NCBI GenBank assembly: GCA_002900995.3
Contig: CM035315.1
Location: 1,225,967 to 1,289,966 of the forward strand
DNA from: Ganoderma boninense
Lineage: Eukaryota; Basidiomycota; Agaricomycetes; Polyporales; Polyporaceae
Reading direction: 5' to 3'
Length of the DNA: 64,000 nt
The first letter of the stretch is position 1; the number at the start of each line of letters is the position of its first letter. A model generated the notes under the pieces. That model made no database searches. It had not been told where the DNA came from and saw only the letters and a list, made by a program, of their open reading frames with translations. This document shows positions 32,244 to 43,690 of this stretch, piece after piece. A program made the translations under genes and the position numbers.

Positions 32244-33744
32244 GGTTGTAGTTGGCAGGAAAGACCGGCTTGGGTGGACTAGAAGTTGAACGAGTTGAAG
32301 GAAGCGAGAGGGAGAGTGCCTGCTAGGAAGACTACGAGCGTGAAGAGGATCCGGCCTCGGTTGGAAGAGAAAGGAAAATGGGTGGATGGAGGAACGAGTC
32401 GTCGCAGGCGAGGCCTCTGCGGTATTTATCGTTGTGCGTGGACGCGCTAAGCCGGCTGGATAGTGCATACATACCCCGGTCCCTGAACGATATTTTGTGA
32501 GATCAGAAGGCGCAACCTGCAGCCGCGCCCTTGAGGCGGCCGGAGAGACGGTAGCGGCAGTTGCTGTCTGATTGCCTGCTACAGATGCCGTTTGTGGACG
32601 CGGTTATTCTTCATCGTGTCACGCCTGTATCCAATCAGCCAATCGTTGACAGGCAAAGGAGCAGAAACCGCGCACGAACAGTCCTCGAGCGAAGGGCGTT
32701 GAAGCCTCGTTGAGAGCGTGGTGAAGGTCGATAAGCGCGTCTCGCCGATTATGTGCACAGAGGCCTCCCAACCAATTGCGAAAGGAAGACGGATCAGAGA
32801 ATCAAGGGGATTTCTACAATTGAAGTCGCCGTAGAAGCCCTGCTGAGCGTAATGGGGATGATGATTCAGCCTCCGCATAATTGCCAAGGCCAGCGCGGGA
32901 GTACTATGTAGTCGCCAAGAGTTTGCATGCTTGGAGAACAACAGAAACCGCTCCGGCTGTTCGGCTGTCATAGCCAGTAGTCAAGCCGATTCAAGCTGGT
33001 TTCCAGGTTTCGTAGTTAGACAACAGGGAAGGGTAACACGAACTTCCGAGGGGGAGTACATAAGTACCTGCGCGCGCACCTGTGCTCCGCTCGGGAGGGC
33101 GGCCCAGTGTCTGCGTGCTGATATGTTCAGGAGACATGCACAGCTGCGGGACGGCGACGAGGCTGGGGAGAACCGTCGGGGGCTCCCTGCTCCCTAGAAG
33201 TTATAGAACATCGGAGCACATGAGGAGGACAGGGTCACGTCGCGAATCGCAGCATTGCCACGGTTTAGCGCTTATCACCGGGCCGTTCCGGCCCCGCCGC
33301 CTCAACCCTGCACCGTGCAACTTTTGCGAGGACGTCGACACTGTTGCACCAGACTGCACCTCTCAGAGAATCTCGCCTTGTCTGGTTTCATATCCACTAC
33401 TCCGGGTTCTTCATGCATAACGTAGTGCACGACACACCAACCCACCGGAGTGTTTGGGCTGTTGTGCTGACTCCGAATCTCTAGACCTTCCCACGTCCTG
33501 CCTCTTCGTGTATTCAAACAACTGCGCCGAAGGATGCATCTCCGGAACGTGACGAGCTTGGACGACCGCTTCACCGCTGATGGAGTCTATCCAACTTGCT
33601 GGGGCTGTGGATGCGGCGGGTGCGGCCGCGTGAACCCTACCACGCGAGCGCCGCGAGAGACGGCATGCCGGAAGAATGCAGAGGACTTTAGAAAGTGGAA
33701 ACTTGATCGTTGCCGGCCCCCGCCCCCCTCCTTCGTTCCCGCTC
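32244..33744. other. Promoter of the Gas1-like gene, then no supported gene
   Basis: The minus strand carries GATAAATACC near 32412-32421, about 170 bases upstream of the ATG, and the block GAGGATCCGGCCTCGG near 32345. Both recur upstream of copy 2. Beyond 32480 only compositional ORFs are seen. Confidence 0.5.
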
Positions 33745-34787
33745 AGGATTTCATGATCGCACAAACCGTTCAGGTTTTGATATTGTCCGCGGCACGTAAG
33801 GGCACAGGTCCGCAACTCAAAATAAAGTTGGCGGAGGTCCGGAAGTTTAGACACATACGGGAGGCGTGCGTCGCACTTCCCCGCAAACCTGTAGGCTGAC
33901 GTGCTGGCAGATCGTGTACCCCCAGAGAACCTGTTGGGCCATGGATCACTCAACGGAGCTGAAATGAGCGAGGAGTGCATTCGCGCGGCTGCGGCTGTCT
34001 GGCTGACCTTCCGAGCCGGTCTAGTTCTTCGCGCTTCTACCGCCTTCCGGAAGCTCATATCCACGGGAGCTTATTTGAGTGGCCTTAATGACCCCGGTCG
34101 TAGGCTGTCCTTAGATGGACTCCGATTGGTCCATCTATAGGGCGACCAGGGTATTCGAGTCATATGTCGCTGACTCCTCCCCTGGCCAGGTACGTGACGT
34201 AGACAACGGAGCAGGAAAAGTACCCTCCTGTACGACCTGGCCCGAGAGTTGACCTGGGATGGCCGACACAACCATTGCGGAGCGTTTATGCTCCGCAAAA
34301 CGCCTGTCGACTGGGAAATATGAGGTGAGGTGGGTGCTTCCTCCGCTTATTTCCCCCTGGATCGGTGCCTCCGAGCAATGGCGCGTGCAATTACTTACAG
34401 AGCTCATTACAGCATCCGAGTCATAGGCTCGAACGACTACGCTAGTAGTACGATCGCCCAAAGTTCGCGTGTGCCCCTTCAATTCCAATTCCTCTGCCGG
34501 CGATCCTTGATTCAACTCCCTACGCAGCGTTTGAACTTGACCGCATTCTCCGGCCCTGCTACCTCTAGCCCTATTGAAATCGGCAAATCCGATGCTGTAT
34601 TAGGACTGCACGCCTTCCGGAACTCGTGGTTCGGAGTCTTCGAAAGAAGCATGGCCTTCCGCCGCTCATCTGGTCCTATAACGGTCCTCCCGACGTTCAT
34701 GTTGTCCGGGAAGGTTCAGGAGATGGAGATTGGGCTGGGACGGCACACGGCCACGGAACTTGCTCGCTGTGTCCCGTACACATTGCA

Positions 34788-34792
34788 TATAA
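34788..34792 (+). promoter_or_regulatory. TATA box of Zn2Cys6 gene copy 1
   Basis: GCATATAAGG lies 90 bases upstream of ATG 34878. The paralogue has GCATATAAGA 83 bases upstream of its ATG. Confidence 0.6.
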
Positions 34793-34877
34793 GGGGCAGG
34801 CGGAGGGACGACATGAAGCATCCGCATCCCACCCTCTCCCCTACACTACACCGTCTGCACCTCACCTCAGGCCTGGC

Positions 34878-36112
34878 ATGAATCCCCCGCACCCAAACGC
34901 TCTCAAGCAGGAACAGGCTGCCCCTGTTCTGCAACAGACACCGTCGGGTTAGTCTCTTATCCATTGCCACGTATAACTCGTTGACTTATACTTCATCAGG
35001 TCCCCTCGTCGGCGGAAGGGACTCCGAGTCCGTTCCCAATACCCAGGTTGCTTTACCTCCCCTTTGTAAGTTGCTCAAGAATACCATCTATTCGCGACTG
35101 GTTTGACCGAGCAGGATCCAGTGCTCTCCCAGGGGACCGAGTTGCCGAGCGAGTCCGGCCTCGTCTCCAGGCCCTCGAACCAGGTGGGCTCCGGCAGACC
35201 CATACGCACAGTCGCGGTCGGTGATAATCGCGGTCATCGTATGGAAACCCTCATGCTCACGCTTTTGTCATGGCCTGCAGTGCATGAATTGCCGCAAGGC
35301 CGCGAAGCGCTGCGATCAACTTGAAGGACGCCCGTGCATCCGCTGCCTGAAGCTGGGCCTTGAAGGTTGTATGAACGGGCCCACTGGCCGTGCAGCGTCG
35401 GCCCTCAGCAGCCACTGGCACGGTGCGCTCCCGACTCGGACTCTCATCCATACCAGGACGACCGTCATAGAAGAGCGGCGCCGGCACTGGCAGGAAGGTG
35501 AGCTCAATATTATAGTAACCGCGCTTGTCCCGCCTCTGCGTAGACCCTGACACATCCTCGTTGTGAACCCAGTGACGTATGATCCCGTCACGGGCGCGGC
35601 CTGGTCGACCTTTTTCACGGGGCCGACCGAGGTCAGGACGACGTCCACCATTGTCCAGACTCAAATTTCGCCGCCCTCCGGACAGCTCCCCGCCTACCAT
35701 GCACCACCACCGACGGCGACATACCTTCCCCCGCCGACTTTGCATGCGAGCGTGCCCAGCGCGGCGGTGACATCATGGTTTCCCGGTAGGATGGCCCAAA
35801 CCCAGGCCCCCTGGGTCCCCGCCATCGCCCCCGCGGCGGCGGTGCCGCAGCCAGTAGCTGTAGTCGGTCATCCCACAGCATACAATCACCACTTCGTTCA
35901 TGCCCAGGGGCCAAGGGTTCTTTACCTTCCTGTTGGTGCGCCTCGTTTCCACGCTCGTCTGCTAGAATCTTTTCGTTACTCACAGCCGTACTCGAACCCA
36001 GTGCCTACCGTGGACCCCCGATTCAACTACCAGGGGCCCGGGGTGGGGATGGTGAACCACGCTCGTTCCCTTGAAGGTAAGTGTCCAAAACGTCAGTATA
36101 TAAATGCACCGC
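34878..36112 (+). CDS. Zn2Cys6-type regulator, copy 1, interrupted at its 3' end by a LINE
   Basis: Start MNPPHPNALKQEQAAPV. The zinc-cluster exon begins after the acceptor at about 35279: CMNCRKAAKRCD then GRPCIRCLKLGLEGC, giving six cysteines in the binuclear zinc-cluster pattern of fungal transcription factors. It continues LPTRTLIHTRTTVIEERRRH WQEG and a last exon starting VTYDPVTGAAWSTF, rich in Pro, Ala and Tyr. The paralogue ends soon after the NYQ-Gly-rich stretch. Here no stop occurs before the LINE at 36127, and the frame runs on into LINE ORF1. The first exon is short and basic residues are few, so DNA binding is inferred only from the cluster. Confidence 0.65.
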
Positions 36113-36126
36113 TCACTCTTCTCTGT
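36113..36126 (+). repeat. Target-site duplication, left copy
   Basis: TCACTCTTCTCTGT, identical to 43124-43137. The empty-site paralogue at 47490-47530 has no LINE. Confidence 0.9.
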
Positions 36127-36294
36127 ACCGACCTTGCCCTTGAACCGCCACCACACCACTTAAGCGCCCGAAATTTCCAACAGACCTTCGCCCTCGGGGG
36201 CTCCTCCCTACGTTTCTCGATTTTCCCCAACCCTTTCCCAACACAAGGATCAACGCACCGTAACTATTTTCTCCCACATAAAGGTATACTAACA

Positions 36295-38107
36295 ATGGAA
36301 CAAACAGCACACGACGGGCGCGGCGTATCGCCGCCCTCGGAACCTAACTCTAACTTAATACCACAGGACCGGTACACTACTGCCCGTATCAGTCTGATCA
36401 TGCTCCTTTCTATGATAGATAACATCCCCCTCCTGGAAGTTCTCGTACACCACTACGCAGTGCCTCTGGCCATTGCTCAGGAGTACCTCGACGCCCACCC
36501 CGCTCTGTTCACTGAGGCCCGCCAGCGGGTCCCCGAACAATTACGCCTCATTGACACCACGAGCCCGCCTGCAGGAAACCTGCACGCCATCATTCAACCG
36601 ACAACCCCCGCGCCGGCCGCGCCGGCCGCGCCTACCGACGGAGCATCCTCGGACGAAGAAGAAGATGATGAAGAAGAAGATGACGAAATGGAGGAAGACC
36701 CCCCTCCCACGACAACGCCTCCCGCCCCCCCGGAACACGGAGGGCGCTCCGAAGAACAACGGCAAGGAAAGCAGCGCTCCCGCTCAGCGGGTCCCGACCC
36801 CCGAGCCTGACCGCCCCTACTTCCAACTCCCCACCCCCCCCGTCGCGATGACGCACCTGGACCGCCAGCTTCTACGGCAACGCGACCAAGAGGAGAACCC
36901 CAACAAGACCACCCGCACGAAGAAGAAGAAGAACAAGGAGGTCATCTTCTCCGCATCCTCCCACTCGACCTCCGAGTCCGCGCACCTCGCCCAGGCGGTT
37001 CCCGCTGCCGCGACCCCACCCGAGCCGTCCGACAAGCCGGCCCCCACCTATGCAGACATCACGAAGACGCCCGCCTCCAACGATGGCAACAAACCCACCG
37101 AACACGCCACCCGTACACCCTCCGGGAAGCGGCTGTCGTTCAAAGAAACAATCGAAGCCCTCAAGAAGCGCCACCCGAAAGGCCACAATCGCTTATTATA
37201 CTTCCACTTCGTCAACCCGGAAGACGCTCCCGGGCTCCTCTCACAACAATCCAACTCGGCGCTCCTCGACCGGCTCCGCTCCAAGTGCGACATACAGATC
37301 AAGTACGTCAGCGCAAATCCTTCCTACACCCGCTTCACGGTGCAACCATACGAGAAGACCGACGACGTCCAGAACTCCAAAATCCAACACCACCTCGCAG
37401 CCATCCTCGGGTGCCACTCCCACCAGCTAGGCCTCTCAGGCTATAAGTACAAAGTCTCCCTTCTATTCACTAATGTTAAATGCATCGAATACCTCGTGAG
37501 CGGAACTACTCACATGATACATCCCCAGTCCGTCCTCAACAATGCCATCAAGCGCTCCCCGGTGCAAGCTTGGCGTGATGCGGAAGCTAGCATCGACTCT
37601 CGCACCAACGGTGTCCGCTGGGGCCCCCGTGCTCCAGGCTCCACCACGGCCACCCTCTACGTAGACATCCACGACGACTACAGCTACTCGCTAACTCGCC
37701 GCCTCCACGATACCGTCCTCCAATTCGAATGCGGCCCCCGCATAACGCATGTCGCTCACGTACGCCCTCAAACTCTTCAGTGCACCAATTGCTACAAGTT
37801 CGGCCATCCAACTATTCGCTGCCGATCGCGCCCTGTCTGTGCGATCTGCAGCAACAACCACCTGACTACTGACCACGTACAGGTGACCATACACAACCCC
37901 GAGTTCAACATCGTCCGCTGCTGCAACTGCTCCGGCGCCCACCACGCTACCGATCCCCACTGCCCCAAACGGCCCAACCGCCCTCGTAACCCAGCCGCGG
38001 AGGCATTCGCCCGCCGCCTACAAGATGACCCACGCAATGTCCCTTTCAATGATACCGACGACAATGACTTCACGTTCACCGCTCCCGCTCCGGCTGGCCG
38101 CACGTAA
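36295..38107 (+). CDS. LINE ORF1 (gag-like, zinc knuckles), one frameshift
   Basis: Start MEQTAHDGRGVSPPSEPNSN. An acidic stretch (SSDEEEDDEEEDDE) precedes a C7 run at about 36727-36735. There the frame must change, which a six-C run would do, into the frame carrying NTEGAPKNNGKESSAPAQRV onward. The central part (KETIEALKKRHPKGHNRLLY) is followed by zinc knuckles CTNCYKFGHPTIRC and CCNCSGAHHATDPHC, with CAICSNNHLTTDH between. ORF1 proteins bind LINE RNA and act as chaperones in the RNP. The stop TAA overlaps the ORF2 start as TAATG. Confidence 0.85.
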
Positions 38108-41100
38108 TGTCACACACACACCCTTCATCTATCTTCCGCCAGAATATTTATACGAAGACTGACCGCTCTACCGACTTACGTATCCTTTTCCATAACGCTA
38201 ACCGAAAACCCAAACAGACTTCACACCTGCTCCAGGAACACCGCAACCACTACGATGTCGTCTGCATCCAAGAACCGTGGTACGGCCCAATCAAGAAAAT
38301 CCCCTCCGTCGGCGGCAAAACCAACTCGGCTGGCCCCGGCGACCGCACTGCGGACGACAAATACTTCGGTACCCAGAGCGACCCCGACTGGTACCTCCTC
38401 GAACACGCCTCCCTCAAACACGAGGAACGACCCCACCCCCGCGTCGCATGCTATATCAATAGACGACTGGCAAACGCACGCGCCACTATCCACCCTGGCA
38501 TCATCCACCGGGACGCAATGCTGGTCGCATTACGACTCGCCCACGACAACACCGTTTACATCCTCAACATATACAACAGCCCTAAAGAAAACAGCGCTCT
38601 CCTCGACTTCATCGTCGAACGTATCACCCACCACGAAACAGAACTCCCCGACGTCATCCATTGCCTCGGTGGCGACTTCAACCTACACGCCCCGGAGTGG
38701 GACCCCAGCTGGGGCTCCTCATCTCCTCTTTCTGTCCTTACTAAACTCTACTTTGTCACAGGTTTCTGGGGATTGAGACTCCTCTCTCCTCCCGATGTTC
38801 CAACACATCAGCCGCACAACACCCGCCTACGAGGATCTGTCATCGACCTCGTCTGGGTGCCAGAAGACACACCTGCTGACCGCTACCATATTGACGTCGA
38901 CGTCTATGGCAAAGCTGGTTCAGACCACGCCCTGATAAGTACCCTCATTCCAGTTCCAAATTTTTCTTTCCTCGCTGCACCCAGAGTCTCGAACGACTCC
39001 CTTCCGGAGTTCCTTCAGGCACTGGGTGACAACCTCGCTCCTGTCTTCACGGAGTCGATAGACCTGACTGTCCCTGCTACGGTTGACGCTCACGTCACCA
39101 GTATCTACAACACCATCACCAGCACATGGGACACATTCGCGCGTCCTCATAAGTACTCGCCGCGCTCGAGGCCCTGGTGGAACCAGGAGCTTGCTGAGAG
39201 TAAGAAATCACTCACACGTCTTCTTGCTGAGTCTACGCCACCATGGCAGCGGAAGAGTATTCGCCGTGCGCTCCCCCCGCACATCCGCTACTCACCTGAA
39301 TTCATGAATCAGACCCACATCCCCAACATCCGCCGGGACGATGAGCGGCGCGCCTTCGAGCGTGCAGCCATACTCAGACACAAGGCTCGGTCCGACTTCT
39401 ACTCTCTCTTGAAACGCACGAGGAATCAGTTCTTCGAACAGCGCATCTATCAGATCGCCTCTAAGTCCAAACGCGTGTGGGACCTGATGCCGTGGGTCCG
39501 CACCCGTGCCATCCCGGACTACCTCGGACTGAAGTCCGCCAATGGCACTCCCATCTCATCCCACGACGAGATGTGGCAGGCATTCAATTCCACATTCCAC
39601 TCAGCACAAGACCGTGCTGTGGATATGAGCATCGTGAACGAGCTTCCTCAACTCGAGACTAGGGGATGGAACCCTTTCTCAGTTCAAGAACTCATGGACT
39701 CCCTTTCGTCGTGCGCTGCTAAGTCAGCGCCAGGCTGGGACCACATGTCGTGGTCGTTCCTGAAGCACCTCACGTCTCCCAAGTCCTGCCCGGACCACCA
39801 CCTCATATGCAAGGAGGGCTTCTTGCGGCTCTTCAATGCCTGCTTCTCGCTCGGCCTCTGGCCCGATGAGTTCCGTCGCGCGGTAACGGTCGTCATTCCC
39901 AAACCTGGGAAGGATGATTATACCAAAATCAAGTCCTACCGCCCTATCGTCCTCCTGTCTACGATTGCTAAGTGGATGGAGAAGGTAATAAATGAACGCA
40001 TTCAGTACGATGCCCACAAGTATGGGATCATGCATCCATGCCAGTTTGGCTCTGCGTGGCAACGTTCCACCATCGATGCCGTCACTTACGTGACTAACCA
40101 TATCCAGCAGGCCTGGCGGAAGAAGCTCGTCACCACCATGGTGGGCTTCGACGTCGCACAGTTCTTCCCCTCTATCAACCACGAACTGCTCATCGCCATT
40201 TGCGAACGGCGCGGTTTCGCACCCACCTTCATTCAATGGCTCCGTGCCTATTTCCTCTCCCGCTCCTCCTCTTTCCGCTTCGGAAACGACCTGTCTCCAC
40301 CATTCGAATGCCCCAGCGTCGGGGTCGGACAAGGATCCTCCCTCTCCCCTACCTTTTCCGCGATCGCCGCCTCTCCGCTTATGTACATTCTTCACCGCTA
40401 TTTCCGTTCCCACTCCGAGTTCCGCCACTCCTACTTCCACATGTACGTCGACGACGGCAACATTATGGTCACGTCCCCATCCATTCTTTCAAACCTCCGA
40501 CTCATTGCAACGCTTTACAACATCGTTACAACCACCCTCCACCGCTCTGGCCTCGTCCTCGAACATGACAAGACAGAAGCGATTCACTTCGTGCATACCG
40601 CCAATGCAACAGAACGCCAACTCATGAAGACCCCCATCCCTCTGCCCGGTGTCCCTCATCCGATCATTCCCTCTAACCAGCTCCGCCACCTCGGCTTCTG
40701 GCTCGACCACACTTAAGCTGGAAATACCATGTCAACTGGTACGCACACCGCGCCAAGACCACAACAGAGGCCTCCCGCATGCTCGGATCCTCGACACGTG
40801 GCCTCCTTCCCTACCACCGACGTCAACTGTATGTCTCGTGCGTCCTCCCTGTCCTCACCTATGGGTGCCAGGTCTGGTACCGCGAGAAGGGCGTCAAGCA
40901 CCTCCTGAAACGGCTCTCTGTTGCTCAGAATCTCGCACTACGCTGGATCACTGGCCACTTTCGGACAGCGCCAACTGGCTCCCTGGAAACCAAGGCGGGC
41001 ATACTCCCCATTCACCTCTATTGCCGACGCCTTCAGGCATCCTACCGCCTGCGTGTCCACACGTTGATGCCGTCCCACCCCATCAAGTCTCTCTTTCCTT

Positions 41101-42950
41101 CCCGCTACCCACTTGCACGCAACTCTCCCCACTCTCCTTTTTATCCTCCTCTTCGCACACCACGGGCACACATCTACCACACAGCCCTTGGCTCTATCTC
41201 CTCCCTCCCCCATCTCCCAGATTCACCGCTCAAGAACGCGGTATGTGACATGTACGACCCCACAGATGACGAGTGCCAACCCGGAAACCGGGTCATTGAC
41301 ATTTTCGCTGATCGCATCCACCTGAACCTAGACCACCCCCCCAAACGGGCGGACGATGACGCCATCCTTCAATGGATCCAGAACTCCCTTCAACCTCGCA
41401 TCCACCAGGCACACGATGACCCCAATACGATCGCCATCTATACCGACGGCTCCGCAAAGACTGACGGCACCAGTTCCTCCTCAGGTTTCGTCGCCTACTA
41501 CCCCGCATATACAGTCCTCACGGAACAGGCAAAGTGGACTGGACGTGGCTTCTCCTTCGATGCTGAACTGATCGCGATACTCGAATCGGTCTCTTACCTT
41601 ATTTCCTCCTCCCTTGCTACGTATCATCTACATATATTTACAGACTCCGAATCAGCGGCCAAGACACTCTTCCATACCAAGTCAGGCCGCCAACAACTTC
41701 TATCTCTCAATTCTACGCTACGTACATGGTTCCTCGCCTCCGATCGGAACACCTTACATATATCCTATTGTCCATCTCACATGGGCATCGAGGGCAACGA
41801 GCGCGTCGACCGCCTCATCGCCAACCTCAGCCCCCCCCCTGACATCTCTCCCTCGCTACTTACACATTTCTCCTTCGAAAAACGCCGCATCACCGTAGAT
41901 ACGATTGCAGCCTGGACTGCATCCACCACTCGTCCCAACCCACTCACCGGCCTCCCAGAGCCGGATCCAGTCTACTGGGGCCACGACTTCCTCCACAGCC
42001 AGGCGGCACATGTCTTCAACCCCGCCTCTGCATCCTCCTTCATCCGACGCTTCGGCAAGATGTCCATCATCTCGTTCGCCCGCCTCGCTCGGGTCCTCAA
42101 CAACCATACCTTCACGGGAGCGTACCGGGCAAAGTTCCGCCCCCGCGCTGAGGAGCCCACTGACTGCCCATGCGGCCACTTCCCTCGCGGCACAGCAATC
42201 CACGACCGCCACCACGTACTCTTCGAGTGTCCCTTTTACTACAGGGGCGACACCGTCCTCCCCGAGCACCTCCTGGAACTGGACCCCTTTCCGAAGATCC
42301 TCTCCTTCCTGTCCCTTAACCCAGGCGCCTTCACCGCCCAGGACGCGCCTCCCGACACCTCAGACTGGGCTGACAACGAAGCCGACCCACGTCTCGAGCT
42401 CCTCATCAACCTTGTCGGAGACCTTGCCCTACGACACGACGCTGTCCTGGCCCGCCTCCCAGTGCCGGACCTACCACCCCCCTCCCCCGGAGACCAGGCG
42501 TTGAGGCACACCAGTGCCCGGGCTCGCCTTCCGGACCCTTCCCGCTATCCAGCTACGCATATGCCGAAAGCGGCCGCGATCCATGCATTCAAACAACACG
42601 CACGCTCCCAGCCCTTCGATGCAGACCTTCTCCCCCTCCTCGAACTCGCCCATGAGTTCAGGCAAAAATCGCGTTTGTGCCGCCATATCAAGGCGCTCCG
42701 CGCACGAGGACACAAGTACGCTCTCACCAATGATGACTTCTGCACACTTCGCAAACGTCTCTTGCGCCACCGCCCCGGCCGCAAGTCCCGATCCTCCTTC
42801 CGGCGCGAAGGCTCTCACACTCCCGCTCCCGAAGTCACCGCCGCCTGCCGCCCGCCGGCCACCCCGTCGAGACCCGCGCCCCGCGCCCTGTCTCCTCCCT
42901 CTCCATCCCCGAGTATCTCGGAGGTCTCTTGCAATTCGGATTCGGTCTAG
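38107..42950 (+). CDS. LINE ORF2: endonuclease, reverse transcriptase, RNase H; one frameshift
   Basis: APE-type endonuclease: LFHNANRKP, CIQEPWYG, GGDFNLHAPEWD, VIDLVWV and GSDHALI. Reverse transcriptase: KSYRPIVLLSTIAKWMEKVI, QFGSAWQRSTIDAV, FDVAQFFPSI, GVGQGSSLSPTFSAI and MYVDDGN with the YxDD site. RNase H: IYTDGSAK, FDAELIAI, IFTDSESA and YCPSHMGIEGNERVD; all four catalytic acids are visible. A Cys/His patch (CPCGHFPRGTAIHDRHH, then C) follows. At 40713-40716 the sequence ACTTAAGC gives a stop; one more T would continue LSWKYHVNWYAHR. Thus the frame is split at 40716 and resumes in the next frame to TAG 42948-42950. The start ATG overlaps the ORF1 stop. Confidence 0.92.
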
Positions 42951-42951
42951 C

Positions 42952-42972
42952 CGCCCCGCCGAAGGCGGGGCG
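42952..42972 (+). other. Perfect hairpin in LINE 3' UTR
   Basis: CGCCCCGCC, loop GAA, GGCGGGGCG: a 9 bp all-GC stem two bases after the ORF2 stop. LINE reverse transcriptases often recognise a 3' stem-loop in their RNA, so this is a candidate recognition element. Confidence 0.7.
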
Positions 42973-43123
42973 ACTCCCCACATGCTGGCTTTGCCGTGGG
43001 CCCCGGGCTATTGAGCCGTCAATCGAATCGGGGATAGCAGTCGTCCTGTCGGTCGCACGTAGTCACGATCTACCGCTCGTTGTCTTCTGTCAGGTTTTGA
43101 CGTGAGAATAATAATAATAATAA

Positions 43124-43137
43124 TCACTCTTCTCTGT
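43124..43137 (+). repeat. Target-site duplication, right copy
   Basis: TCACTCTTCTCTGT directly after the (AAT)n tail, identical to 36113-36126. Confidence 0.9.
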
Positions 43138-43690
43138 GTTTGGAACAGTCCCGGCGCATGCGCCGTACTACGTATTTTTCTAGACAGTGTCTTGGTTTGA
43201 AGTTTGACTTTGTAAGCTGTATCCGCTCGCTGTCTGCCCAGAGGCTGGTCCCCCCTTTCTCCTACCATGTCCGAACGATTCGCTCGCCATCTCTGTCCCT
43301 TGTAATCCCCCTACGCCATTGACATGTCTGCATCTCCAGGGCTTCGGAACGGTCTCTTGTACAGATATATATTCTCTGTAGCTGCACATGTCGAGTCTCG
43401 GTCATGTCTAACGATTGCCTAGAATATTTATTGAAAATCTTTTCGAAAGTATGAGTATGATCCTCAACGCATCGGCCTCCGCCTGAATTTGTGCTCACAC
43501 CAACGTTCTTGACCGCAACACCGGCGACGCATGCCCAGCACAGGTCTGATAGCGCGGTACTTGTCCGACTGAGATGCCGCGACTTCCAGCTCGTGAACCT
43601 CCACGGCGTCCCGCTTGTTTCACTCCGCCTCCCTGAAGCAGGAGCGGCCCGGAGTGTCGATGGCAGCAGGGAAGAAGAAGAGAACGTCAA
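43138..43690. repeat. Tandem duplication arm 1, right part (after LINE)
   Basis: Resumes homology with 47530-47990, for example ATTCGCTCGCCATCTCT and CATGTCGAGTCTCGGTCATG against CATGTCAAGTCTCAGTATG. It is the 3' flank of the Zn2Cys6 gene. Confidence 0.7.

Larger units (their letters stand above)
33745..36126. repeat. Tandem duplication arm 1, left part (before LINE)
   Basis: Aligns with 45150-47530. Examples are GGCTGACGTGCT, then GAACCTGTTGGGCCAT against GAACGTGTTGGGGCAT, the TATA region and the whole Zn2Cys6 gene. Homology resumes after the LINE at 43138. Confidence 0.75.
36127..43123 (+). mobile_element. Full-length Tad-like non-LTR retrotransposon (LINE)
   Basis: About 7.0 kb bounded by a perfect 14 bp target-site duplication, with a 5' UTR of ~170 bases, ORF1 with zinc knuckles, ORF2 with endonuclease, reverse transcriptase and RNase H, a short 3' UTR with a strong hairpin, and an (AAT)n tail at 43107-43123. 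The EN-RT-RNase H order plus CCHC gag fits the Tad1 or I-like LINE groups found in fungi. Only two single-base frameshifts were seen, so the copy is young. Confidence 0.92.

Noticed and set aside
39724..40440. 238-codon minus ORF within LINE ORF2
   Set aside because: Shadow of the reverse transcriptase frame.
36113..43137. LTR retrotransposon interpretation of the 7 kb element
   Set aside because: No terminal direct repeats beyond the 14 bp TSD; APE endonuclease, YVDD RT and (AAT)n tail show a non-LTR element.
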